A stretch of 64,000 nucleotides of DNA from Selaginella tamariscina (GCA_003024785.1 PUQB01000029.1:162530-226529), one strand, 5' to 3'; counted from the stretch's first letter, positions 1-12,110 are shown. Numbers and translations: made by a program. Notes: a model not told the origin generated them from the sequence alone.

Positions 1-249
1 TCTATCTTGTGATAACATGCCCTTCTAACTCTTGAACAACAGTCTCATAATAATTGATGACATGCTTATATAGTTCTGAGTAACTAATTGCCTTATCAAA
101 ATTTTTTGACATCAATTCTTGAACCTATGTCACATATTTTTTGGTGCCATCAATAATAAGCTCTTGTTCCTTGAATTGCGCACTCAATGGAATAGGGTCT
201 GGTGGGAGAAGTGGCTTTTTCATTCTCTCCATTTTTGAAGATCATTAAG

Positions 250-610
250 CCCTCTTTCAGTAATTACTCTTGTTCTGATGGCCGTAACTTATATTGCATA
301 TTAGGTATACCATTTCTTATGAAGAAAAAGAATTGTAATGGCACAAGGTGACCAATTAAAGAATTGCTTCTCTCTTTCATATACTCCTTGAAAAACTTTT
401 TGAAGTTTGGCACCTTAGTCACAAGCAAAGCACAACTTTTTGAAGATGCAATTTTTAAAAAGATCCATCATATGTGGTAAGGTAAGTGCACTTGTCCTTT
501 TTATAGAGTTGGAGACCTTGCTGAAGAACGCATCAATATCTTCATGAGTGTGACCAACTGTAAGGAAACTGAGCATGATTGTCTCAAACACACCTTTGGC
601 AACAAGCATT
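250..610 (-). pseudogene. Remnant of a TE-associated HTHEDID-motif protein
   Basis: A reading frame of about 64 codons on the minus strand carries the motif VGHTHEDIDAFFSKVS. A further frame with a lysine- and phenylalanine-rich stretch follows downstream as far as about 250. From memory, the G-H-T-H-E-D-I-D motif marks a plant and animal protein family (DUF7869-like) that is often found in repetitive DNA. Stop codons interrupt the frame and it has no complete start or end in the window. I read it as a broken copy, perhaps carried with or next to the gypsy element to its right. The family call rests on the motif alone. Confidence 0.4.
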
Positions 611-776
611 GATAGTATGCTAGAACATATATAGAAAATAAAGTAAGTATGAGCTTGAGAAACCTTTAACTAAAATGATTTACCTATTTTTATTCTCGCT
701 TGCACAATTATCCATATGTAAAAGCAAATGATGAGGAAGTTTATTTGATGTTGAGGATACATGTACACTATGTGAG

Positions 777-1530
777 CTAGAGGGTAAACTCTGCTACAGA
801 GGGAACTCGATTGACATCGTCTTTTGGTAACACCATATTCTGAGGAATACCACCCTTATTTCTAGTTAACACCTCCATCGGGCTACACCCGATCGCAGTG
901 TGTGTTGAGTTATTGTAACATATCTCAGCCATATCCAAGTGTTTAGCCCAATCAAGTTGATCACCTTGAACATAGCATTTGAAATAGTCCTCGACTTGCT
1001 GATTTACCCTCTCTGTTTGACCATCTATTTGTGGATGGTAAGCTATACTAAACTTCAGCATCGTACCAAATTGCTTAAAACAACGTTCCCCAAAACTTGC
1101 TTGTAATCGAGGATCCCTATCTGAGTTCCGGTAGCCCGCGTACTTTTACGACTTTGTGGAAGAATAACTTTGTTGCTTGAATTGCATTCACTATCTATAC
1201 AATTGGAATGAAATGAGCAACTTTTGAAAACGGATCAACCACCACTATGAGCACGTTAAAACCACAAGGTTTTGACAATCCCATGATAAAGTCCAAAGTA
1301 ACACTTTGAAATGGCCACTTTGGAATCGGTAGACACTACAACTTCCCAGCTCATTTTTGCGACCGATTCTTCATTTGTTGACATGTTGGGCATGTCTTAA
1401 CATATTTGACAACATCGTCTATCATACTCGGCCAATAGAATCTCTGTTTCAACAAAGCCAACGTCTTATGCCTTCCACCATGTCCTGCCAAAGGAACGTC
1501 GTGATGCTCTCTTAACAGCCTCTTTATCAT
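777..1530 (-). pseudogene. Integrase core of element A (3' part)
   Basis: Reading the minus strand from 1530 down gives the HHCC zinc-finger end (HHDVPLAGHGGRHKT, then CPTCQQMKN), the start of the catalytic core, and at 1061-777 the conserved YHPQIDGQTERVNQ stretch with the catalytic glutamate. Stops interrupt the core between 1070 and 1330. The N-terminal piece that should precede it (GTWRK) lies at about 3230, on the far side of the insert. Confidence 0.8.
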
Positions 1531-3215
1531 AGTTTTTACTATGACTTAACCCTTTACTTTGGAGGTTGATTATTGTTACCTATTGTACTATGTTGATGGA
1601 CCTTAGATGTAGTGAGAAACAGTCCCGCTTAGTGCACTTAGGTGTTTAGGGTAGTCCGGCCGGCTATCTTTAAATGTTATGAGAAGCTCTAAGTGAAGGT
1701 AGCACTTATCTTCTAGAAAACCCACTCCCGATTTTGACATTCTAGTTAAGATGGGTTTGGCATGTTAAATAGGGTTAGGAACACCCCTAAGGTTGCCCTA
1801 ACCCACGCCCTAAAACCCTTGGGTAGGGTTTAGGGGTAGGGGTTAGTGTGCAAACTCATCTCATTAACTAAGGGCTGGCATTCTGTGCCAGCCCACTTAC
1901 ACATACATGAAAAGAGGGGTGGGGCTCCATCACATAAATAAGGTAGAGTATGTAGGAGTGAAAGTTCATGGGTTCATGACTAAGTTCATTACTCTTCTCC
2001 CGGTGCAGGCTTTAACTTGTGTTGTTAAGGTACAATCCTCTGTTGTGCTGCCCTAACTTCCAGATGACATGGGTACGTCCCACCTTAGGGGTTGAACATC
2101 CTTAACATTGGTGAATCCATGCTTGGGAGGTCTTGTTGGAATGCACGTTCCAAGAGGTAAAGGTTGAGACTTGTCTCCGGCCTTCTCCTCCACGTCAAGC
2201 TAGGTGTAGCACTTATGGCCAAGCAAGGCACATCCGTGTCCTTGTCCAACTATGGGCATGGGATCTTGTTTGACAGGTACACATTACCCTGTTCCTGAGG
2301 GTTCACTAAGGAGTTCTAGAGTTGGCATTTAGGAGCCACGTTTGTGGCACTTGGTGCAACTCTTGAATCTAAGGGCTATGCCATGATAGCCCACATCATG
2401 GAAGGCAATGTCACATGGAGATGTGACACTGGGTTAGACGTCACACGACAACGCCTGAGGCACGCCTTTGGGTCGTGTCATGGGTTTGTCGCCAAGGGAT
2501 TGGATACTCTAGTAAACATACATGCTTGTGCTTGCACTAGGGTGCTAAGCCTTGGGCATCTACTCAAGGGAAGTTAGGTCTCATAACTAGGTGTGCTTTG
2601 GCACACTTGGCTAGGGGTGTTCTCCTTAGGATCTAAGGGTTGAACAACCTAAGCTCATTAGCAAAAGCCTTATCATGAAACACTTGCAAAGTCATGTACT
2701 TAGAGTTATCCAAACTTAGCCTTAGGGAGTTTGCTTAATAAAACATTCGTGTTCGCCTACGGCGCACACTTATGTCCTCACTAAGTACTAGCCCTAGGTC
2801 TAGGGTATGACTTGGCCACTCTACCCTTAGGGGTTAGTCGTGGTTCAAGGTACCCCTTGTCGCCCTAAAGGGGATGTTTCTTCCAAATGAGGGTGATTCC
2901 TCAAGGGGTAAGTGACGATGCCTTAGCTCTGTCATGGGGCATGTGTGAGACACATCTCCTTTGTGGGGTTAGGGCATGAGCCTGTCTAAGTCTACAGGGA
3001 TAGGATCCTAAAGTCTGCTCGGGATATCCTTTAGGGTTCGGGGGATGGTCATTCTAGGGGACTTAGGGTAGGACTCTAAGTCTTCTGTTTAACTAGGCAT
3101 CTGAGTCAGACTCTTAGGGTCATCTTGGAAGATTTAGCATTGCTCACATAAGGAATTGACGCTAGAAGGCCACTTGACAGCCACGTGTTAGCCCTCTGGG
3201 TTAAAACTTTGACAC
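1530..3215. mobile_element. Unidentified insert of about 1.7 kb splitting the element A integrase
   Basis: Integrase homology stops at about 3,215-3,230 and resumes at about 1,530 in the same orientation, so the DNA between them was inserted after element A was in place. The insert has no long reading frame; its best is 77 codons at 2344-2577 with no recognisable motif. It is rich in CCCTAA/TTAGGG-like stretches, for example around 1790-1850. Its two ends share a weak AGTTTTxAC-like similarity in inverted orientation. I could not define terminal repeats or a target duplication. It may be a non-autonomous element. Confidence 0.45.
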
Positions 3216-3675
3216 TCTTCCTCCATGTCCCTTTTGAAACATAGAGTCTCCTTTCTTTATAATAAAGAACTCCATTGCGTACAGCAAAGTGCGCCCGTTT
3301 GAGTGCATCCATTCAAACTTTCTATTCCTATTGGAACATTACCATCTTTTCGTAACTGATGAACTTGTTTCCTCTTTACTACCAAGTTTAAAGCCTCCTT
3401 AGCAAATTTGTCTTGAGGATACGCCGTTACAAATTCATCCACCAAAGTTGACACTGGTGCTGACATAATACAAAGTTGACCCTTCCTACTGAGTGCATCC
3501 GCTACCACATTGTCTTTTCCAGCTCTATGTCTAATTTCAGGCTGAAATCAAGCTAACTTTTTGCTGCCATCTGGCTTACTTTGGTGATAGCTTCGGCTAC
3601 GTTTCAAAGTACCTTAGAGTTACACTATCTGTCCAAACCATAGTGCCATGAGTTGGAAGATAATAATGCCATACT

Positions 3676-4835
3676 CTAAGGAAGCAACAATAGCATACAT
3701 CTCCTTTTTGTGAAATTTGTGCAGCATCCACTTCTTCGAGAAAAAGGACATCGGATGTCCTTTCTTGTTACAATCATATCACCAATTGCAAAGTCAGAAG
3801 CGTCACATTCTACTTCAAAGGGATCTTCAAAGATGGGCAACTGCAAAACTGGCTCAGAAGAGATAGATTCTTTGAGTTTGATGAATGCACATTGGCACTT
3901 TGGAGTCCAATGCCATGGAATGTTTTTCATGAGATCTATCAATGGGGCCACTATCTGAGAGTAACCCTTTATAAATCTTCGGTAATACCCTGTTAAACCA
4001 AGAAATGATCTAACTTCATGCATGTCTTTTAAAGTTATCCATTCGATAATAGCTTGAATTTTCTTTGGATCCATGGCAACCTCCCCACCTGAGATCAAGT
4101 GTCCCAAGAAATTTATCTTGGTTTGACTAAATGTGCACTTGCTTTTTTTAAATTAGCATATAATTCGTTCTCTTTCAACTTCTGAAACACTCTTTCTAAG
4201 TGTTCCACATGTTCCTCAATTGTCGAACTAAAAACTAAAATGTCATCAATATACACCACTACGAACTTGTTTACATAGTCTCTAAACACATCATCCATCA
4301 TTGTGCAAAAAGTTGCTGGAGCATTACACAACCCAAATGATAAGACTAGAAACTCAAATGATCCATAACGCGTTCGAAAAGCGGTCTTCTCAATGTCATT
4401 CCCTGCTACCTGAATCTGATGGTACCCAAATCTCAAGACTATTCTTGAAAAATACTTTGCTTTCGATAGCCTATCAATTAAGTCATCTACTTGTGAAATA
4501 CTTATTTTTAATAGTTATTGCGTTCAATGCTCGATAGTCCACACACATTCTCATCATACCATCCTTTTTCATTACAAACAAGTCTGTGCACCATACGGCG
4601 ATCGACTAGGTCGAATGTGTCATCGACCAACCAATTATGTCAGATGTCTCTTCAATTCTATTAACTCTTGAGGATTCAACTGATATGGGGCTCTTGTCAG
4701 TGGAGACAAACTTGGCAGAATCTCTATCCTGTGGTCCACACCTTGACGTGGAGGTAACTTAGGTGGTAAGTCTTCTGGTAACACGTTCTTAAACATGTTC
4801 AAGACAAAATAGGTTTGGGAATAGATTCTTGACAA
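3676..4835 (-). pseudogene. Reverse transcriptase and RNase H, element A
   Basis: The minus strand carries a proline-rich lead-in (LPPKLPPRQGVDH), then the RT palm with VVVYIDDILVFS, the Ty3/gypsy form of the YxDD catalytic box, at about 4260-4230. The connection follows (VRSFLGLTGYYRRFIKGYS), and the start of RNase H with VECDASDFAIG. Frame changes near 4440 and after 3740 break it. The family is unmistakable and the copy is non-functional. Confidence 0.85.
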
Positions 4836-5191
4836 TCTTCTTTTTTGACTTCACCAGTATGCAAAACCATTGTAAGAAATACACGTTCTCGATGTCTAAC
4901 TGCCTTACATAACTGAGTTAAGGTAAGGAATATAGGATTCCAATCCTTATCAGATAGCGTTTTCATCTTGAGCGTTGTTTTTTTAGTGTCCTCTTTGCCT
5001 GCTACAAGCGTGATTTGATTATCTCTAGAACCCCTCATTTCCATTACATGTTTATGGAACCATTCCATACTCAAAACAAAGTCAAACCCCGTCATATTCA
5101 AGACAACTAAGTCTAGCTTAGCCTTTCAATCTTTGATTGGACAGGAACTGCCCTTGCTATATTATTAATATTTTGAGAACCTTTGTCAAAA

Positions 5192-5452
5192 TTAATCTTT
5201 TATTTCACACATCTTTATTACATCCAAATTCAATCGACGAGCTAGACTAGTCGATATGAAATTGTATGTTGCTCCAGTATCGATCATCATTCGGACTTGG
5301 TCCCCTCGTATCCTTCCTGTCAAATATAGCAACAGGTCAGTTTTGTTTTGAATAGCGAATAAGGCAGGTTGTGTCTGGCACAACATTACCTCTTTTGATT
5401 CATCTTCTGGATCTTCAAGCGTTTCTGGTTCAACAACTTCTTCTAGTACCAT
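5192..5452 (-). pseudogene. Retropepsin-like aspartic protease, element A
   Basis: The frame contains MMIDTGATYNFIS. D-T-G-A is the active-site motif of retroviral-type aspartic proteases, which cut the Gag-Pol polyprotein. An acidic stretch rich in glutamate precedes it. The continuation toward RT lies in another frame (5101-4799), so the polyprotein is interrupted. Confidence 0.75.
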
Positions 5453-5589
5453 CGCCTTGAAATGACCCGATTGTTGTGAGGGTGCATGACATTGTCTAGA
5501 GCATGACCAAGCTTGTTACAATTATAACATGTTGGAACCCCGCCTGCGGATTGTGAGGGAGCAAACTTTGGAGCTGAGCCCTTGGCATG

Positions 5590-6461
5590 CTAGGGTGGTG
5601 GTAACGCTAACGGTTTTTGAGATCCGATGGGTCTTGATGTATCTAAAAATTTAGAACTGCTGACAAAGGGACTTGCACTTTGAATTGATGGTGATTGATT
5701 TGGTCGCCTATTAAACCTTTTGAACCTAGACTTTGGAGGAAAACTCCTTGGTTTAGGTTTTGCTTCCTCCCCCTTATTGTACAAGTCTTTTAACGACATG
5801 CCATAAGCAACCTTTTGAGCTGCCTCCTGACATTCTCGATAGCTTGTTGGCTTGTACCTTAGGATCTCCTTTCGCATTTTCTCATTCACACGATCCACCG
5901 GGTTTCCCCAAACTCCCTGTTTACAAGCTGCCAAATCAGCACGCAATTGCAACCCAAGGTCATCTGGTATAGATTGTTTTTTGATCTCCCTTTTCATGTA
6001 TTTCCAGTTGTTTCGATATTTAGGTTCACCTTCAACTATCCACCACCAAGTCTTAACTTCTCCTTTGAGAAACTGCTTGGCACTTGCAACCCTTTCCGTC
6101 TTTCTCAACAGTTCAAAATAACTTTCCATATCATATAACCAGTCGTCTAAAATTTTATAGTTCTTTGAACTAAAAATTCTGAAGGCTTGATTAGCTTGAA
6201 TTTACTAGGATCGCTACCATCTTCATCTACCAAAGAATTCGATTCAGAGTAACCTGGCTTTGGATCATGCTTCTTCTTCTTTCTTTGTGTATTTGGTTGT
6301 GAAACATTTGGTAATGTGGTAACCGCTAGAATTCCATTAGCGACATTACCGATTCGATCGTTCAACCCTAAAACATATATATATATATCCCCTCGAAGTT
6401 CATTTAGGGCATCCTTCATTATTTCCTGCCAACCAGGTCGCTGCTTAACTCTAGGGGTCAA
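5590..6461 (-). pseudogene. gag region of element A
   Basis: Two overlapping minus-strand frames give a Gag-like protein. The part from 6129 to 5590 has the layout of a gypsy capsid domain: an E-R-V-A-S-A-K-Q-F-L-like helix, K-T-W-W, and then a basic tail rich in proline, lysine and arginine. A zinc-knuckle-like CYNCNKLGH follows at about 5560-5490, but the last cysteine of the CX2CX4HX4C pattern is missing, so the knuckle is probably not functional. Assignment rests on this layout and its position upstream of protease. Confidence 0.65.
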
Positions 6462-6775
6462 CCTGGATCAGCTTCATCCATCTCCTCATTTTGAGCCTCT
6501 GCGGTAGCCCTCTCTACCTCAGGCTCTGGTTGCTTTCTTTTTCTCATCGTATTGAACCCTAGTTTCAGCACGCAGAGAATATGCTTGGAATATTCCCAAT
6601 ATGAAGTTGAAACACCCTACATAGGTTGTCCCACACACATTAGTTTGAACTAGTATAAGACTTTCGGACATACCTAGAATCTCATGTTGACTTACTGAGC
6701 GAGTGTTCTCCGAAGGTTGATGACTCACATGATCAAATTCTCTGTGCAGAATACAGACATGTCAACCGAAAGTGA
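6462..6775. other. Spacer between two gypsy elements
   Basis: A minus-strand frame of 69 codons (6728-6519) shows no known motif. I found no LTR of element A and no tRNA primer-binding site here. It is probably residual 5' sequence of element A. Confidence 0.3.
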
Positions 6776-7117
6776 TGTCAAACACGATTACAAAGAACAG
6801 GAAGTGAGCAGGATTCCGAGAACAAGAAAGCTTGACTCAGAAGCAGGACAAAGAGCAGGACAGGGAGCAGGACAGGAACTGGAGTAGGACATGAACTAGG
6901 AACCAGGAACAAGACAGGAGTAGGAGGCAAGGAGCAAGACAAAACAAGAACAATACAAGACAAGATTGATCATAGAAAGACTAGTGTCGATAGTAACTGA
7001 TTGTACAACAATTAGGTCGAAGCTTTTATGCTCACAACTCCAAGCTAATCTGGTCATGAGTTTAATCCGGTCATGAGCTAAAAATAGTGACCCTTATCCT
7101 CTAGGCATATCTTGTAG
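6776..7117 (-). repeat. Truncated 3' LTR of element B1
   Basis: Reverse-complemented, this stretch matches the LTR at 15,054-15,595. Shared pieces include a GCATAAAAGC TATA-like box followed by CGACCTAATTGTTGTAC, a TCTTGTC/TTGTTC-rich tract, and the end TTGACA. The first 115 or so bases of the LTR, which hold the TACAGGAT repeats, are deleted. Confidence 0.75.
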
Positions 7118-7295
7118 TATCCACCAAGTATTGAAGTTGGTGGCGATGAAGACAAGAATCAAGGATGGCTGCAACTTCGTACTCAGGTTCATCGTCAATG
7201 ACCATAGGAGGGGGAGGAGAAGAAGCACGACCAGGAAGAGAAGAAGGATAATACGGCTTCAACAAAGAGGTGTGAAACACAGGATGAAGTTTCAC
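7101..7295 (-). pseudogene. Truncated chromodomain end of B1 polyprotein
   Basis: The frame begins MKLHPVFHTSLLKPY, the standard link between integrase and the C-terminal chromodomain in chromoviruses. It then reads YEVAAILDSCLHRHQLQYLVD and breaks. The intact partner continues with WKGY...TWEP, the chromodomain core that binds modified histone H3 and guides insertion into heterochromatin. Here that core is deleted. Confidence 0.7.
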
Positions 7296-7490
7296 CGTAG
7301 ATGGTAACTCGAGTCAGAAAGTTACAGGATTGACCTCAGCTGCAATCCTGTAAGGACTCAATCATTGAAAATCCAACTTAGAAGAAGGCCTGTTGGTGCG
7401 AATATGCCGACGAAGAAGCCACACGAGATCATCAATCTTGTATGTAGGTGCCGGTTGACGATGAGCAGCAGCATGACTCTTGTACTGTTC

Positions 7491-8205
7491 CTATGCTTGC
7501 TGAAGATGAACCCAGAGATCCTCCTGTACCTGACGAAGATGTTGGAGACGATCCTGTATTGTAGGAGCGAAAGAAGGAGAAGCAGGAGGAGCAAAATCAA
7601 AACGTGGATGGTAGCCTGTAAGAGCAAAGAAAGGTGTTTGGCCTATAGATGCGTGAACAGAGTTGTTGTAAACAAACTCCGCCATTGGAAGAAGGTCTAA
7701 CCAGTTGTCCTGTTGGTAACTAATGAAGCAGTGAAGATATTGTTTCAAGATTTGAATCGTGCGTTCTGATTGCCCATCAGTTTGTGGATGATATCCTGAA
7801 GAAAGGTTCGCTTTAACCTGTAGACTCCGAAGAAGTTCTTGCCAAAACTTGGATATGAATTGTGGGCCTCGATCAGAAACAATGCTCTCAGGAAGACCAT
7901 GGTGTCGGAATACTTCACGGATCACCAACTCAACAGCCTATAGCAGTCTTGTGACATGGTAGGAAATGAGCCTGTTTGATGAAATGGTTAACCACCACAA
8001 GAACTGCATCAAATCCACGAGGAGGAAGATCTGTGAGGAAATCCATAGAAATGGATCTCCAAGGAGCAGAAGGAACAGGAAGAGGACAAAGAAGACCAGA
8101 GGGTGCATGATGAGGCATCTTCGACCTGTTACAAGTGTCATAGCTCCGTACAAACCTTTCCACAAAACCTCGCAACCCAGGCCACCAATAGTTGTGAGTC
8201 ACCAA
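7491..8205 (-). pseudogene. Integrase of element B1
   Basis: Two adjoining minus-strand frames carry the integrase. The zinc-finger part and core start lie at 8205-7930 (NYWWPGLRGFVERF, then SMDFLTDLPP with the first catalytic aspartate). The core end lies at 7928-7491 (SDRGPQFISKFW with the second aspartate; SSGYHPQTDGQSERT with the glutamate). The D-D-E triad is recognisable, but the frame is broken between the pieces at about 7929. Confidence 0.8.
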
Positions 8206-8612
8206 CTCACTGTCTTGGCCACACCAAAATGTCCTGTAGCCAGGGTATTATGACAATCCTGTACCACACGAGTCCTGCAAACACCAACAGGAATGTACAG
8301 GAGTCTATCCTATATGGTAAACAACTTAGTCTGTATGGGAACTGGAGGAAGAGGAACTTGCGATGTCAGACTAATGTGTGAAAACACATTCCTTACCAAG
8401 TTGTCTGTAGCCAACTGCAAACGGATGTCTGTAGGAGTGTGGAATCTGTGAGCTTGATGAACTTGTAGTGCTGCAAGCCGAAGTCGATCAGGACCCAACA
8501 ACACTTGCTTTTGACAGTCATATGCAGGATCCCGGGGTCGGTGCAAGGTAAGAGCGCCTAGACAATGCATCCGCCTTGCCATTTTGAAAACAGGCTGTAG
8601 ATGATGACGAAA

Positions 8613-9812
8613 TCAAAACGTGATAGGAACTCGCCCACCTAGCCTGTCGCCGACTGAGAACTCGAGCCGTTTGAAAATACTCCAGGTTTTGTGATCCGTA
8701 AGAACTTGTACAAGATGCGCAACACCTTCCAGAAATGCCGCCACTCTCTCGAACGAATCCACAATGGCCTTGAGTTCCTTGTCATGAATCTCGTAATTGA
8801 TCTCCGCCGAAAGGAACTTACGAGAGTGAAAAGCTACAGGATGAAGCAACTTGTCTTCTCCAACTTGTGATAGAACAGATCCTACTGCAAAATCCGAGGC
8901 ATCTACTTCAACGAAGAAGGGACGAGAAGGATCAGGATGTGCTAAAATCGGAGCTTGTCGTGAAGGCATCCTTGAGTGTTGTGAATGCATGTTCCGCCTT
9001 GTCGGACCAAGAGAACACTCCTGTGCGCTTGGTGAGTTCCGTGAGTGGAAGTACACGCTTGGAGAAGTCCTATATGAAACGCCTGTAGAAGTTTGCAAAG
9101 CCAAGGAAACATTGTACGTCTCGTACAGACTTGGGCCTCTCCCACTCTGCGATAGTCTTCACCTTGTGCATGTCCATGGAAATGCCAGTAGGAGAGACGA
9201 TGTAGCCCAAGAACTCCACAGTATCCCTGTCGAAGAAACACTTCTCCAACTTCGCATATAGGCCATGCTCGCGAAGCCTCTGGACTAGTCGTACATGCTT
9301 GTCATGAGCCGCCTTCCTTGAGAAAATCAAAATGTCATCGAGGTAATTACCACAAACTGGTCAAGAAGTCACGAAAATGTCGTTCACCATGTGTTGGAAC
9401 ACGGCTGGGCATTGGTAAGTCCGAAAGGCATCACGTGTACTCGAAGTGTCCATACCTTGTACGAAAGGCAGTCTTCCACTCATCGCCTGGACGAATCCGT
9501 ACAAGATTGTAAGCCCCTCGTAAGTCGATCTTCGTGAACACCTTTGCTCCTTGCAGCCCGATCGAGAAGTTCCGAAATCAATGGCAACGGGTACCGGTTC
9601 CGAATGGTGACTTGATTCAAACCTCTGTAGTCTACAACCAAACACAAACTCCTATCTTTCCTCTTGACAAAGAAGATAGGTGCTCCTGTAGGGGACTTTG
9701 AGTGACGAATGAAGCCGGATGCCAAGTTTTCGTCGATGTACTGAAGAAGAACCTCCAATTCTGTAGGTGACAGTGCATAAATCGGTCTGAACGGTGAAGT
9801 CTTTCCTTCCAT
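8613..9812 (-). pseudogene. Reverse transcriptase and RNase H of element B1
   Basis: RT begins with [20 protein letters not shown] at 9812 and runs through [19 protein letters not shown]. The region of the catalytic box near 9,330-9,360 is disrupted. The thumb and connection follow ([18 protein letters not shown]), then RNase H (VEVDASDFAVGSVLSQVG). Several frame changes mean it cannot make a full protein. Confidence 0.8.
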
Positions 9813-10487
9813 AAGATTGATAGGGCAGTCGTAAGACCTGTGAACAGGAAGAACTGCAGCCTTGTGCTTGTCAAAAACGTCCTAAAAGGAGTGATACTTG
9901 TATGGCAGGGAAGAAGGAGGAGAAGAAGAAGGAACAGGAGAAGGAGATTGAAAAACAGGAGAGCCAGATACAGGAAAGGTAGAAGAGGACGTAGGAGTTA
10001 CTTAGAAGGCAAAAAGATGAAAAGGAGCAGGATCAGTGGCAAGTTCATGCATGGTAGTGGTAAGAACTCGGAGAGGAGAAGGAGGGAGCTGTGATTGAAA
10101 AAGAGGAAGGATCTTGGGGGGTGGAACAAAAGAAGAGTAATGAAAAGAGGCAGGATTGGGAGAAACATGTGTGGATGTTGAGAAGTGTACAAGATTGGAA
10201 GAATCTTGTACAAAAGTCCATGGATGCACAGGAGTGAAGAGAGCCTATGAGTGTGCTGACGAACCAATAGGAGGTGGATCCTGTTCAGGAAGAACCTTCG
10301 ACACTGATACAGGATTGGAAAAACCCTGTACAGGAATCCGCAAACTTACAGGAGTGGAGAGAGCCTGCAGATGTGCTGAGGAATTGACATGAGGTGAATC
10401 CTATCGAGGAGGAGTCTTCAACACTGATACAGGAACATGCACGGTCAATCTTGTAGCTTGTACTGCCTCAGACACTAAGGATGTATC

Positions 10488-10942
10488 CTACACACAGGAA
10501 GGTACAGGATTGATCCTAATTGCCAGAGAGGAAAACGTGAGCATCCTAGACCTCCAGTCGATCTGAGGATTTGTAACAACGAACCATGGCATGCCCAAAA
10601 TGATGGGAGTCGACTGAGTCTTGATCAAGTTGAAGGAAATCGAATAGTTAAATGCGCCATGACTACAAGAGAGAGGTTTGGTAGCATGGGTAACTGCACC
10701 AGAAGCAATCAAACGACCATCGGCCACCTCTACAGGAACTACATGCTTCAACTTCACCACCAGAAATCCATGAAGCATGCATTTGCACCAGTGTCTAACA
10801 GGGCAAACTCCTTGAGCTCTTGATTATTGAGATGAATGTGTATAGGAAACTTGAGTGATGAAATGGTATGAGTAGCACCAATGGAGCTTGCACCTACGTC
10901 CAACTTTGCGGCTCCTAGACGAAGTGAACATTGAAGTTGAAA
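10488..10942 (-). pseudogene. Protease of element B1
   Basis: A minus-strand frame contains LLDTGANACFMD, the retropepsin active site, followed in another frame by VVPVEVADGRLIASGAV and IILGMPWF, the usual gypsy protease flap and end. The frame is broken at about 10,770. Upstream coding sequence ends at the inverted junction, so Gag is absent. Confidence 0.75.
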
Positions 10943-11040
10943 CTGTGGTGAAGCAGGACACAAGGTGGCAGAATGTCCTATTAAAGCCAGGAAGTTCAAG
11001 ACACGTGAAGTTGAAGCTGAAGTTCAGTCGAAAACTTCAA

Positions 11041-11470
11041 TGTCCACTTCGTCTAGGAGCCGCGAAGTTGGACGTAGGTGCAGGCTCCATTGGTGCTGCT
11101 CATACCATTCCATCACTCAAGTTTCCTGTACACATTCATTTTAATAATCGAGAGCTCAAGGAGTTTGCCCTTAGACACTGGTGCAAATGCATGCTTCATG
11201 GATGACACTTTTGCAACTCAACATGGCATTTCGGTGGTGAAGTTGAAGCGTGCAGTTCCTGTAGAGGTGGCCGATGGGCGTCTGATTGCTTCTGGCGCAG
11301 TTACCCATGCTACCGAACCTCTCTCTGCAGTCATGGCACATTCAACTGTTCAATTTCCTTCAACTTGATCAAGACTCGGTCGACTCCCATCATTTTGGGC
11401 ATGCCATGGTTCGTTGTTGCAAATCCGCAGATCGACTGGAGGTCTAGGACGCTCACGTTTTCCTCTCCGC
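11041..11470 (+). pseudogene. Protease of element B2
   Basis: Plus-strand frames give the leader GAAKLDVGAGSIGAAHT, then DTGANACFMDDTFA with the D-T-G active site. VVKLKRAVPVEVADGRLIAS follows, then GMPWF. A shift near 11,170 separates the leader from the active site. The sequence is nearly the same as the B1 protease on the other strand. Confidence 0.8.
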
Positions 11471-12110
11471 AGCTAGGATCAATCCTGTACCTTCCTGTGT
11501 GCAGGATACATCCTTAGTATCTGAGGCAGTACAAGCTACAGGATTGACCGTGCCTGTTCCTGTACCAGTGTTGAAGACTCCTCCTCGACAGGATTCACCT
11601 CATGTCAGTTCCTCAGCACATCCGCAGGCTCTCTCCACTCCTGTAAGTTTGCGTTCCTGTACAGGGTTCTTCCAATCCTGTATCAGTGTCGAAGGTTCCT
11701 CCTCAACAGGATCCACCTCCTGTTGGTTCGTCAGCACATTCGCAGGCTTTCCCCACTCCTGCGCAACCACGGACCTGTACAGGATTCTTCCAATCCTGTA
11801 CACTGTCAACATCCACACAGGTTTCTCCAATCCTGCCTCTTTCTGTTACTCTGTTTCTGTTCCACCCCCAAGATCCTTCCTCTTTTTCAGTCACAGCTCC
11901 CTCCTTCTCCTCTCCGAGTTCTTACCACTACCATGCATGAACTGCCACTGATCCTGCTCCTTTCCACCTTTTTGCCTTTCAAGTAACTCCTACGTCCTCT
12001 TCTACCTTTCCTGTATCTGACTCTCCTGTTTTTCAATCTCCTTCTCCTACTCTCCTTCTCCTTCTCCTCCTTCTTCCCTACCATCCAAGTATCACGCTTT
12101 AAGGACGTTT

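Larger units (their letters stand above)
770..6461 (-). mobile_element. Decayed Ty3/gypsy retrotransposon (element A)
   Basis: Read on the minus strand, the order is gag (about 6461-5590), zinc knuckle (about 5560-5490), aspartic protease (5452-5192), reverse transcriptase (about 4835-4113), RNase H (4107-3676), then integrase (3508 to 777). This protease-RT-RNase H-integrase order is that of Ty3/gypsy (Metaviridae-type) elements. Many stops and frame changes separate the domains, and I found no LTRs or primer-binding site. The integrase is split by an insert at about 1530-3215. The element is dead. Confidence 0.85.
6776..10942 (-). mobile_element. Chromodomain-type Ty3/gypsy copy, 5'-truncated (element B1)
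   Basis: On the minus strand, from about 10,942 down, the order is protease, a long low-complexity linker, RT, RNase H, integrase, a truncated chromodomain and a 3' LTR whose end (TTTGACA) lies at 6776. The copy starts abruptly beside the gag zinc knuckle; no 5' LTR and no capsid region exist. Compared with its partner at 10,941-15,595 it lacks about 270 bases spanning the chromodomain end and LTR start, with the junction near 7118. A 120-base stretch of RT that I aligned by eye (about 9660-9780) differs from the partner at about nine positions. Confidence 0.85.

Noticed and set aside
2344..2577. 77-codon open frame in the 1.7 kb insert
   Set aside because: It has no motif, and the insert shows no other coding signal.
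11499..11951. 150-codon open frame on the plus strand
   Set aside because: It lies in the low-complexity linker of element B2, and its mirror-image partner on the other arm is open in different frames. Repetitive TCCTGTA content explains it.
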